Of a stretch of DNA of 64,000 bases, positions 8,381 through 15,060 are shown piece after piece. The notes beneath the pieces were generated by a model. The model saw nothing but the letters and a program-made list of their open reading frames with translations. It was not told where the DNA came from and searched no databases. The first letter of the stretch is position 1, and every line of letters starts with the position of its first letter. The stretch is from Oscillospiraceae bacterium (GTDB taxonomy: Bacteria; Bacillota; Clostridia; Oscillospirales; Oscillospiraceae). The stretch lies in contig CAJTFN010000002.1 in NCBI GenBank assembly GCA_910575815.1, positions 199,450-263,449 of the forward strand. The letters are read 5' to 3'. The translations under genes were made by a program, and so were the position numbers.

Positions 8381-8626
8381 TCAATGGGCTAATAGTTCTA
8401 TCATTAACTGTGCGCCAAAACGTACTCCCTCATAAAAAGATTTTTCCGCTTGCTTGTCCGCCAGTGCTTCGATGCTGGGCTTCAACGCCTCCGCTACCGT
8501 CTCCTCCACCGCTCGAAGCTGCGTTACGATTTTCTGCTCTTCCCAGCTCCGGGGATCCTCCAGGCTGGAAATTGTCGCCAGACTGAATGGATCGTCGTGG
8601 TAAATGTCTTTTAAAATAATTCGCAT
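8381..8626 (-). CDS. Small acidic protein, possibly DUF6809-like
   Basis: The 81-residue protein is divergently transcribed from the HTH gene. No enzyme motif is seen. It is mostly helical and charged, with the C-terminal motif EKSFYEGVRFGAQLMIELL, which resembles the ending of small Firmicutes proteins grouped as DUF6809; that assignment is from memory and tentative. The ribosome site is weak (GCAGGAAC). It lies inside the inverted-repeat-bounded insert and shares the palindromic operator region with the HTH gene. A product regulated by, or partnered with, the HTH protein is a reasonable inference. Confidence 0.6.
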   Translation of the reverse strand: MRIILKDIYHDDPFSLATISSLEDPRSWEEQKIVTQLRAVEETVAEALKPSIEALADKQAEKSFYEGVRFGAQLMIELLAH

Positions 8627-8647
8627 TGTTCCTGCATCCTTTCCGTT

Positions 8648-8690
8648 ATTTACAATTAGTAGATATTATGATAATCTACTAATTGTAAAT
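8648..8690. promoter_or_regulatory. Palindromic operator between divergent module genes
   Basis: Perfect 17-bp arms (ATTTACAATTAGTAGAT and its complement) flank a nine-base centre. The site fills the AT-rich gap between the small-protein start (8626) and the HTH start (8706). It is the obvious place for an XRE-type dimer to act on both promoters. Confidence 0.8.
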
Positions 8691-8705
8691 TGTCAAGGGG
8701 TTTAT

Positions 8706-8939
8706 ATGCAAAAAACAATTTTATTTAATCAACGGCTTTCCCTTTTGCGTAAGCAAAAGGGCATCAGTCAAAAACAGTTGGGAGAAGTCATTGGACTTTC
8801 CAATAAAGCTATTTGTACGCTGGAAAACGGAACGAGAGAAACTACCTTTGAAAACTTGGTGCTTCTTGCAGAATTTTTCCACGTTTCCACAGACTATCTG
8901 TTAGGTGTCACCGACGACCCCGCCTGGCGGGGGAGTTAA
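8706..8939 (+). CDS. XRE/Cro-family HTH regulator
   Basis: A single-domain repressor-type protein of 77 residues. The start is ATG 8706, preceded by CAAGGGG; the frame is open to 8604, but that segment overlaps the operator and the divergent gene. The HTH_3 fold covers about residues 6-62 (LRKQKGISQKQLGEVIGLSN, followed by CTLENGTRETTFENLVLLAE), ending in the common VSTDYLLGVTDD. The DNA is much more AT-rich than the neighbouring synthetase genes, a sign of acquisition. It lies between the inverted repeats, beside a 43-bp palindromic operator. Confidence 0.9.
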   Translation: MQKTILFNQRLSLLRKQKGISQKQLGEVIGLSNKAICTLENGTRETTFENLVLLAEFFHVSTDYLLGVTDDPAWRGS

Positions 8940-9038
8940 AAAAGGACTCCATCCAGCACAAGTTAGCGTCAGCGAAAAGAGCAGCTGGTCCATTCGACAA
9001 CTGACAAACCCCCGCTAAATTTAGTGCCGCGTGGGAAG

Positions 9039-9219
9039 TCATTCCTGGCTTCAGCCAGTCATTCAGGCGCGCCCCCTCGTCCTTCGCGTCTTACTTCTTT
9101 TTCTCTTTTGGACCGTGCACGGCCCGTTTTCTCTTTTTCTTCTGGCAAGAAAAAGAGAAAATGGGGGGTGCATTGCACCAGCCATCGCTGGTATCCATTC
9201 TCCCCCGCCTGAAAGGCGA
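9039..9219 (-). repeat. Right arm of long inverted repeat
   Basis: Reverse complement of the left arm, with 95 identical bp at 9092-9186. It contains the same 15-bp hairpin (9127-9141 with 9147-9161) and ends 59 bp before aspS. Weaker complementarity to the left side appears to continue inward for roughly 80 bp. In one RNA the two arms would pair and loop out the module. The rest of 8940-9278 shows no gene. Confidence 0.93.
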
Positions 9220-9278
9220 GTACCATTTGTAGCAAAGTTATTAATTATAACAATTTGTAATAGAAAAGAGGATTTCAC

Positions 9279-11054
9279 ATGACACAAAACCGCACCCACA
9301 CCTGTGGAGGACTTCGTCTTACCGACGCCGGTAAGGAAATCAAACTCTCTGGATGGATGGAGAACATTCGGGAGGTCGGCTCTGAGCTGGCTTTCATCAT
9401 CCTTCGGGATTTCTATGGCACCACCCAGATCGTGGCCGAAACCCCGGAGATGGTGGCCCAGTTCAAGGCCATCAACAAAGAATCCACCATCTCCGTGGAG
9501 GGTACCGTCCGGGAACGGGCCAGCAAAAATCCCAAGCTCCCCACCGGTGACATCGAAATCGTCCCCTCCAAAGTGGAAATCCTGGGCCGCTGCCGCCACA
9601 ATGAACTTCCCTTCCAAATCAACCGCAGCCGGGACGCCGACGAGGCCCAGCGCCTTAAGTACCGCTACCTGGACCTCCGGAATCCCGCGGTGAAAAACAA
9701 CATCGTCCTCCGCTGCCAGGTGGTCTCCGCCATCCGCAAGGCCATGACGGATCACGACTTCCTGGAAATCACCACCCCCATCCTCACCGCCTCCTCCCCC
9801 GAGGGCGCCCGGGACTACCTGGTCCCCGCCCGGAACCACCCTGGCAAATTCTACGCCCTGCCCCAGGCTCCCCAGCAGTTCAAGCAGCTCCTGATGACCT
9901 CCGGCTTCGATCGCTACTTCCAGATCGCCCCCTGCTTCCGGGACGAGGACGCCCGGGCGGACCGCTCCCCCGGCGAGTTTTACCAGCTGGACATGGAAAT
10001 GGCCTTCGCCTCCCAGGAGGACGTGTTCGCCGTTATCGAGGACGTGCTGCCCCCCATCTTCGCCAAGTATGGCAAGTATAACACCGCCTCCAAGGCCCCC
10101 TTCCGGCGCATCCCCTATCTGGAGGCCCTGGAGACCTATGGCACCGACAAGCCGGACCTGCGCATCGACCTGACCGTTCAGGACGCCACGGAGATTCTGG
10201 AAAACTGCGGCTTCGGGCCCTTTGAAGCCCTGACGGTGAAAGCGGTGGTGGTGTCCGAATTCGAGGGCACCCGCAAGCAGATTGACAAGCTCTGCGCCGA
10301 CGCAGAGGTCCAGTCCGGCAACAAGGCCTATTGGTTCCGCTATGACGATGCAAAGGAAATCGTCGGCGGCATCGCCAAGTTCATCCAGCCCATTAAGGAC
10401 CAGGTGGTGGAGGCCCTGGGCCTCACGCCCGGATGCTTCGTGGGTCTGACCGCCGGAACCAAGGGAGCGGCGCAGAAAACGGCAGGCGTGCTGTTGAAAA
10501 TGCTGGGTGCCTTCTGCCCCAACCATTTCAAAAAGGAGCAGTACGCCTTCTGCTGGATTGTGGACTTCCCCATGTACGAGATTGGGGAGGAAAGCGGCGA
10601 GCTGGAGTTCTGCCACAACCCCTTCTCCATGCCCTCCGGCGGGCTGGAGACGGTGGAAAAGGCCATCCGGGGAGAACTCGACCCCCTGAGCATCACCGCC
10701 GACCAGTACGATCTGGTGTGCAACGGCGTGGAGCTCTCTTCCGGCGCGGTGCGGAACCACGACCCGGAGATTATGGTCAAGGCCTTCTGGATGGTGGGCC
10801 TGGGTGAGGAGGACGTAAAGTCCAAGTTCCCCGCCATGTACAACGCCTTCACCTACGGTGCGCCACCCCACGCGGGCATCGCCCCTGGCGTGGACCGCAT
10901 GGTCATGCTGCTGGCGGGAGAGGAGTCTATCCGGGAGATCATCCCCTTCCCCATGAACAAGAACGCCGCAGACATCATGATGAGCGCTCCCAGCGAGGTA
11001 ACGCAAAAACAGCTGGACGAGCTCCACATCGCCCTGGTAAAACCCGAGGAATAA
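9279..11054 (+). CDS. aspS: Aspartyl-tRNA synthetase
   Basis: Class IIb bacterial-type enzyme charging tRNA-Asp. At 591 residues it carries the N-terminal OB-fold (KLSGWMENIREVGSELAFII) and class II motif 1 (AIRKAMTDHDFLEITTPIL). Motif 2 is PCFRDEDARADRSPGEFYQLD, the bacterial GAD insertion domain covers about residues 290-420, and motif 3 is GIAPGVDRMVMLLAG. The ribosome site is AGAGG. It normally follows hisS directly; here the inverted-repeat module intervenes and no convincing private promoter is visible. Whether it is tRNA-Asp or tRNA-Asp/Asn discriminating cannot be told from inspection. Confidence 0.97.
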   Translation: MTQNRTHTCGGLRLTDAGKEIKLSGWMENIREVGSELAFIILRDFYGTTQIVAETPEMVAQFKAINKESTISVEGTVRERASKNPKLPTGDIEIVPSKVEILGRCRHNELPFQINRSRDADEAQRLKYRYLDLRNPAVKNNIVLRCQVVSAIRKAMTDHDFLEITTPILTASSPEGARDYLVPARNHPGKFYALPQAPQQFKQLLMTSGFDRYFQIAPCFRDEDARADRSPGEFYQLDMEMAFASQEDVFAVIEDVLPPIFAKYGKYNTASKAPFRRIPYLEALETYGTDKPDLRIDLTVQDATEILENCGFGPFEALTVKAVVVSEFEGTRKQIDKLCADAEVQSGNKAYWFRYDDAKEIVGGIAKFIQPIKDQVVEALGLTPGCFVGLTAGTKGAAQKTAGVLLKMLGAFCPNHFKKEQYAFCWIVDFPMYEIGEESGELEFCHNPFSMPSGGLETVEKAIRGELDPLSITADQYDLVCNGVELSSGAVRNHDPEIMVKAFWMVGLGEEDVKSKFPAMYNAFTYGAPPHAGIAPGVDRMVMLLAGEESIREIIPFPMNKNAADIMMSAPSEVTQKQLDELHIALVKPEE

Positions 11055-11062
11055 GCAAAAAA

Positions 11063-11086
11063 CGAGGAGGGCGGTTGCCCTCCTCG
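11063..11086. terminator. Bidirectional terminator, aspS versus acetyltransferase
   Basis: Perfect ten-base stem CGAGGAGGGC/GCCCTCCTCG with loop GGTT between converging genes. The minus-strand side is followed by TTTTTT, the plus side by a weaker CTATTTT. Confidence 0.88.
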
Positions 11087-11092
11087 CCTATT

Positions 11093-11749
11093 TTAAAGGT
11101 TCAGCCTGCGCTGGATGATCTCTTTCACCTCCTCCAGGTTCTCGTTGCAGAGCACCGGCAGAAAATCCGCCAGCTCCTCCGGAGGAAAGTCCCACCAGCG
11201 AAGCTGGAGCAGGAGATCGATCAGTTCCTGAGAAAAACGTCTCTTGAGAAACCGGGCGGGGTTTCCACCCACCACGGTGTAGGGCTCCACATCCCTGGTC
11301 ACCACAGAATAGGCGGCCACAATGGCCCCGTCTCCAATGTGAATTCCTGGCATAATCACGCACTCCCGGCCAAGCCACACGTCATTCCCCACAACGGTGT
11401 CCCCCTTGAAGGGGAGCTGGGAGAGGTGCGGCGGCGTGCGCTGGGCCCAAAGGCCGCCAAAAACGGAAAAAGGATAGGTACTGACGCTGGAGAGGCGGTG
11501 ATTGGCGCTGCCCATAACGAACCGCACACCGCTGGCGATGGAACAGAACTTTCCAATCGACAGATGGTCGCCGAACTCCGGCCAGTTAAACAAGACATTA
11601 TTCCGCTCAAAGGCTGCGGGGTCCACGGGGTCGTCGTAATAGGTGTAATCCCCCACAGTGATATTCGGGGCGGTAATCACGTTTTTCAAAAAGCAGGACG
11701 TGCCGTATTCGTTGGGAAAGAGCACATCCGGGCTGGGAATCTTGTTCAT
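11093..11749 (-). CDS. Vat/CatB-type xenobiotic O-acetyltransferase
   Basis: Left-handed beta-helix (hexapeptide repeat) acetyltransferase of the family containing streptogramin A acetyltransferases and CatB chloramphenicol acetyltransferases; it uses acetyl-CoA. The 218 residues include IGKFCSIASGVRFVMGSANH with the presumed catalytic His of the ANH motif, then YPFSVFG. GNDVWLGRECVIMPG, IGDGAIVAAYSVVTRDVEPY and VGGNPARFLKRRF close the helix. It is start-proximal to an AGGAGG site. The closest resemblance is to Vat proteins, but whether it confers resistance cannot be read from sequence. It is probably monocistronic. Confidence 0.88.
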   Translation of the reverse strand: MNKIPSPDVLFPNEYGTSCFLKNVITAPNITVGDYTYYDDPVDPAAFERNNVLFNWPEFGDHLSIGKFCSIASGVRFVMGSANHRLSSVSTYPFSVFGGLWAQRTPPHLSQLPFKGDTVVGNDVWLGRECVIMPGIHIGDGAIVAAYSVVTRDVEPYTVVGGNPARFLKRRFSQELIDLLLQLRWWDFPPEELADFLPVLCNENLEEVKEIIQRRLNL

Positions 11750-11875
11750 AAAGTCCTCCTGTACGGACCCGTTTCCATCCCATCCGCTGTCAAGATGGAA
11801 ATTTGGGTTATCGATGAATCACCTTCCTTTCAAAGCTCCCTATCGTAGCCACGGCCCTCTTTTTTCGAATCTCTC

Positions 11876-12370
11876 TCATGGCTGCTCTCCTTCTCCCAGT
11901 TTTTCATAGGCGATTCTGGGCGTTCCGTCAGGCTGATAAATAATGCCGCACTCCTGAAAGCCATTCTTTGGAATCAAATGACGCATGACGGTATTGTCAT
12001 GATGGGTATCAATGCGAAGGTGCGGAATCCGTCCCTCGCAAAAGGCCACCGTCCGGGCCAGAACGCCACGGCTCTTCCCGTCTCCGGCCAGGCGGTGAAT
12101 GGTTCCGTAAGGACGGTCGGAGAGCCATTGGCCCCCTTCAATCCGGCGGTAAGTCGGGTCCTCGCCAATGATGAACGCAAAGACGCCCTGAAGGCTATCC
12201 TCCTCCAGAACAAACAGCTCTCCCCTGGCGATGTCCTCCAGCAGCATGTCCTCCCAGGGGTAGCCCCCGGCCCATTGGGTAGGGTTCCCATTGTCCGCCA
12301 TAAACCGGCGGGCCTGGGCGTAAAGGGACTGAATCCCTGGCAAATCCTCAAGTGTCGCGTTTCGAATCAT
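11876..12370 (-). CDS. GNAT-family N-acetyltransferase
   Basis: About 164 residues from ATG 12370, which has a GGGGAGAG site; an ATG at 12388 is less well placed. The GNAT fold is indicated by MIRNATLEDLPGIQSLYAQ (beta1-alpha1). The acetyl-CoA segment, LAGDGKSRGVLARTVAFC, is a variant of the Q/RxxGxG/A loop. LRIDTHHDNTVMRHLIPKNGF then matches the typical beta5-alpha4 end. Substrate is not predictable. Transcribed leftwards, 126 bp before the Vat-like gene. Confidence 0.85.
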   Translation of the reverse strand: MIRNATLEDLPGIQSLYAQARRFMADNGNPTQWAGGYPWEDMLLEDIARGELFVLEEDSLQGVFAFIIGEDPTYRRIEGGQWLSDRPYGTIHRLAGDGKSRGVLARTVAFCEGRIPHLRIDTHHDNTVMRHLIPKNGFQECGIIYQPDGTPRIAYEKLGEGEQP

Positions 12371-12438
12371 AATCTCTCCCCATTCCATCGCCCAGGACGG
12401 CCGCCCCGGCGTTCCAATCCACTTTTCTGATTCATTGC

Positions 12439-12468
12439 ATCATACCATAAACGTACGACATTCCGCAA
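12439..12468 (-). promoter_or_regulatory. Possible promoter of the GNAT gene
   Basis: On the minus strand TTGCGG and TATGAT are separated by 18 bases, about 70 bp upstream of the ATG. Confidence 0.45.
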
Positions 12469-12530
12469 GACACATATAGGCTTCATCAAAAGCGTCATGG
12501 ACACCGTCCGGACAAATTACGTCTTTTCGA

Positions 12531-12559
12531 TTGCATTTCATACCCGCCGATGATATACT
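12531..12559 (+). promoter_or_regulatory. Promoter of the DUF4177 gene
   Basis: TTGCAT and TATACT are separated by 17 bases; the start of transcription would be about 30 bp before ATG 12596. Confidence 0.65.
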
Positions 12560-12595
12560 CAGGGCAGAAACTCAGTATGAAATGAGGGAAGAACG

Positions 12596-12781
12596 ATGAA
12601 AAAATACGAATACGTAAATATCCACATTGGAAGGTTTTGCGGTGCAAAGTCGGAGGAGCACAGAACGATCATCGATCAATACGCGGCCAAAGGTTATCGC
12701 TATGTAGGATATATTCCTACAAATCTCAACGACTATGGAAAGATCAAGGATATGGATCTAGTTTTTGAAACAGATTCCTGA
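12596..12781 (+). CDS. Small DUF4177-like protein
   Basis: A 61-residue protein beginning MKKYEYVNIHIGRF, followed by HRTIIDQYAAKGYRYVGYIP. This alternation of a beta strand, a helix ending in AAKGYR and a second strand matches the DUF4177 pattern of small Firmicutes proteins. Function unknown. It has a good ribosome site (GAGGGAAG) and its own promoter. The DNA is more AT-rich than its surroundings. Confidence 0.7.
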   Translation: MKKYEYVNIHIGRFCGAKSEEHRTIIDQYAAKGYRYVGYIPTNLNDYGKIKDMDLVFETDS

Positions 12782-12836
12782 CCTCCTCGCAAACGATAGC
12801 CAAGCCAATCGGAAAAGGAACGATCCCTCTCTCCCC

Positions 12837-12865
12837 TTGACAATCCACAAAAAACGTGATACAGT
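12837..12865 (+). promoter_or_regulatory. Promoter of the glyS T-box transcript
   Basis: Consensus TTGACA, 17-base spacer, then TACAGT preceded by TG (extended -10). Located directly upstream of the T-box leader. Confidence 0.75.
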
Positions 12866-12871
12866 GACGAA

Positions 12872-13100
12872 GTTCAAAGGTTACAAGGGGAGGAGCTTCC
12901 CCCACCCCGGTAAAGAGAGAGGGCGGTCTGGTGCGAGCCCTTCCGGGAGCGGGAACGCTTGGCGCCCCTTTCATGCCGCGGGGAGGCAATGCCCCGCCGG
13001 TCTCCCGCCGTTACCGGGCAGAGTGTCCCCCCAAGGGGAAATTCAGGTGGAACCGCGGACGGTATGTTCGCCCTGAGCTTCGGCTCGGGGCGTTTTTTTT
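12872..13100 (+). promoter_or_regulatory. T-box leader of the glyS unit
   Basis: The T-box motif AGGTGGAACCGCG is at 13045-13057. It is followed by a terminator with stem CGCCCTGAGC/GCTCGGGGCG, a TTCG loop and eight T (13069-13100). Stem-I features include AGAGAGGGCGG and a GGTGCGA element near 12928. A GGC glycine triplet at 12961-12963 is a plausible specifier, not proven. Uncharged tRNA-Gly would allow read-through into the small gene and glyS. Confidence 0.92.
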
Positions 13101-13115
13101 AAGGAGGTGAACCTC

Positions 13116-13499
13116 TTGAACGAGTCCCACAGAGCACTGGCCATCGAAACCGTGAAGAACATTCTCCACGTCCTTCATGAAAAGCGCTATCAGGACCTCC
13201 CCTCCTGCGTGGACGAAATGGAGTGGGCCGACACGGATGAAATCCGGGAATGTATTCAGGGCACTCTGGAGCTCAACGATTTCGACACCTTCGACGAGTA
13301 TGGCGTCCCCTGTACCTTCCAGCCGGAATACGAATACCATCACGAGGTGATGTTCTTCGAGTACAACGACGGCAGCGGCTTCGCCGTGGATTATGAGCTG
13401 ACCTCCGGAGGAGAACTGACGTACCTCTGCCTTCAGCTGAAATTCCTCTACCAGAACGGCACTTTGAAGCGCGTTTTCCACACCATCGACCCGCAGTAA
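13116..13499 (+). CDS. Conserved hypothetical protein between T-box and glyS
   Basis: The start is TTG 13116, eight bases after AAGGAGG (13101-13107); a GTG at 13107 lies inside that ribosome site and is rejected. The 127-residue acidic protein reads [20 protein letters not shown], then [21 protein letters not shown] and [20 protein letters not shown]. The strand-rich second half with FAVDYEL.SGGEL.YLCLQL resembles small Firmicutes proteins of unknown function; I cannot assign the family with confidence. It is the first gene behind the glyS T-box and is 38 bp from glyS, so it should be co-expressed with glycyl-tRNA synthetase. Confidence 0.8.
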   Translation: MNESHRALAIETVKNILHVLHEKRYQDLPSCVDEMEWADTDEIRECIQGTLELNDFDTFDEYGVPCTFQPEYEYHHEVMFFEYNDGSGFAVDYELTSGGELTYLCLQLKFLYQNGTLKRVFHTIDPQ

Positions 13500-13537
13500 G
13501 CATCCTATCCATTTTAATAAATAAGGAGAATCGGACT

Positions 13538-14953
13538 ATGGACAACAAGCAAAAATCCATGGAAAAAATCGTCGCCCTATGCAAAGGCCGGGGCTTCGTC
13601 TTCCCCGGCAGCGAAATCTACGGCGGCCTGGCCAATAGCTGGGATTACGGCCCCCTGGGCGTGGAGCTCAAGAACAACGTGAAGCGGGCCTGGTGGAAAA
13701 AGTTCGTCCAGGAGAATCCCTACAATGTAGGCCTGGACGCCGCCATCCTCATGAATCCCCAGGTCTGGGTGGCCTCCGGCCATGTGTCCACCTTCAACGA
13801 CCCCCTTATCGACTGCAAGGCCTGCAAAATGCGGCACCGGGCGGACAAGCTGGTGGAGGGCTATGTCCAGGAGAACAGTCTGGATGTGAATGTAGAGGCC
13901 ATGACCCAGGAGGACCTGGTGGCCTTCATCCGGGAAAAGGAAGTTCCCTGCCCCGGCTGCGGCAAGCACGACTTCACGGACATCCGGAAATTTAACCTGA
14001 TGTTCAAGACCCACCAGGGCGTCACCGAGGATTCCGCCAACGAGGTCTACCTCCGGCCCGAGACCGCCCAGGGCATTTTCGTCAACTTCCCCGCCATCCA
14101 GCGCACCACCCGCCGGAAGCTCCCCTTCGGCGTCTGCCAGGTGGGCAAGAGCTTCCGCAACGAGATCACCCCGGGCAACTTCATCTTCCGCATCCGGGAG
14201 TTTGAGCAGATGGAGCTGGAGTTCTTCTGCAAGCCCGACACGGACCTGGAGTGGTTCCAGTATTGGCGGACCTACTGCCACGACTGGCTGATTGGCCTGA
14301 ACGTCAAAGAAGAAAATCTCCGTCTCCGGGACCACGAGCCCGAGGAGCTGGCCTTCTACTCCAAGGCCACCACGGACTTCGAATACCTCTTCCCCTTCGG
14401 CTGGGGCGAGCTGTGGGGCGTGGCGGACCGTACCGACTACGACCTGAGCCAGCACCAGAAGCACTCCGGCCAGGACCTGACCTACTTCGACCAGGAGAAG
14501 AACGAGCACTACGTTCCCTACGTCATCGAGCCGTCTCTCGGCGCCGACCGGATGACCCTGGCGCTGCTGGTGGAGGCCTACGACGAGGAAGTGGTGGACG
14601 AGGCCAAGAACGACGTCCGCACCGTCATGCGCTTCCACCCCGCCATTGCACCCTTCAAGGTGGCCGTCCTGCCCCTGAGCAAAAAGCTCAGCGCCAAGGC
14701 CCAGGAGATTCAACAGGAGCTCAGCAAGGACTGGATGGTGGACTTTGACGAGACCGGGTCCATCGGCAAGCGCTATCGCCGGGAAGACGAAATCGGCACC
14801 CCCTACTGCGTCACCGTGGACTTTGACACCGTGGGCGACGCGGAGAAGGCCGGGGACAACTGCGTCACCGTCCGGGAGCGGGACTCCATGGCTCAGGTTC
14901 GTATCCCCATCCGCGAGCTGAAGGCGTATCTTACTGAGAAACTGGCGTATTAA
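13538..14953 (+). CDS. glyS: Glycyl-tRNA synthetase, homodimeric type
   Basis: Class IIa alpha2-type enzyme, the form related to eukaryotic and archaeal GlyRS rather than the GlyQ/GlyS tetramer. The 471 residues include [20 protein letters not shown] at the N-terminus and a zinc-ribbon-like [11 protein letters not shown]. Motif 2 contains [20 protein letters not shown], and [14 protein letters not shown] is motif 3. A C-terminal anticodon-binding domain starts near residue 365 ([11 protein letters not shown]). It sits behind a small co-transcribed gene under T-box control. Confidence 0.97.
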   Translation: MDNKQKSMEKIVALCKGRGFVFPGSEIYGGLANSWDYGPLGVELKNNVKRAWWKKFVQENPYNVGLDAAILMNPQVWVASGHVSTFNDPLIDCKACKMRHRADKLVEGYVQENSLDVNVEAMTQEDLVAFIREKEVPCPGCGKHDFTDIRKFNLMFKTHQGVTEDSANEVYLRPETAQGIFVNFPAIQRTTRRKLPFGVCQVGKSFRNEITPGNFIFRIREFEQMELEFFCKPDTDLEWFQYWRTYCHDWLIGLNVKEENLRLRDHEPEELAFYSKATTDFEYLFPFGWGELWGVADRTDYDLSQHQKHSGQDLTYFDQEKNEHYVPYVIEPSLGADRMTLALLVEAYDEEVVDEAKNDVRTVMRFHPAIAPFKVAVLPLSKKLSAKAQEIQQELSKDWMVDFDETGSIGKRYRREDEIGTPYCVTVDFDTVGDAEKAGDNCVTVRERDSMAQVRIPIRELKAYLTEKLAY

Positions 14954-15028
14954 AATACGCTTCTCCCCTATGTTTTCGCCCGGGCTCTGTCCCGGCCCTT
15001 CATCCCACCACGAAACCATCAGACCATC

Positions 15029-15049
15029 GGGCGGGCACAAAGCCCGCCC
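15029..15049 (+). terminator. Terminator-like hairpin after glyS
   Basis: Stem GGGCGGGC/GCCCGCCC with loop ACAAA, followed by CTATCTTT. It ends only 11 bp before the next ATG, so it may also limit translation of that gene. Confidence 0.65.
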
Positions 15050-15060
15050 CTATCTTTACT

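Noticed and set aside
9063-11027. 654-codon minus-strand open frame opposite aspS
   Set aside because: Antisense shadow of aspS that also crosses the inverted repeat; no recognisable domain.
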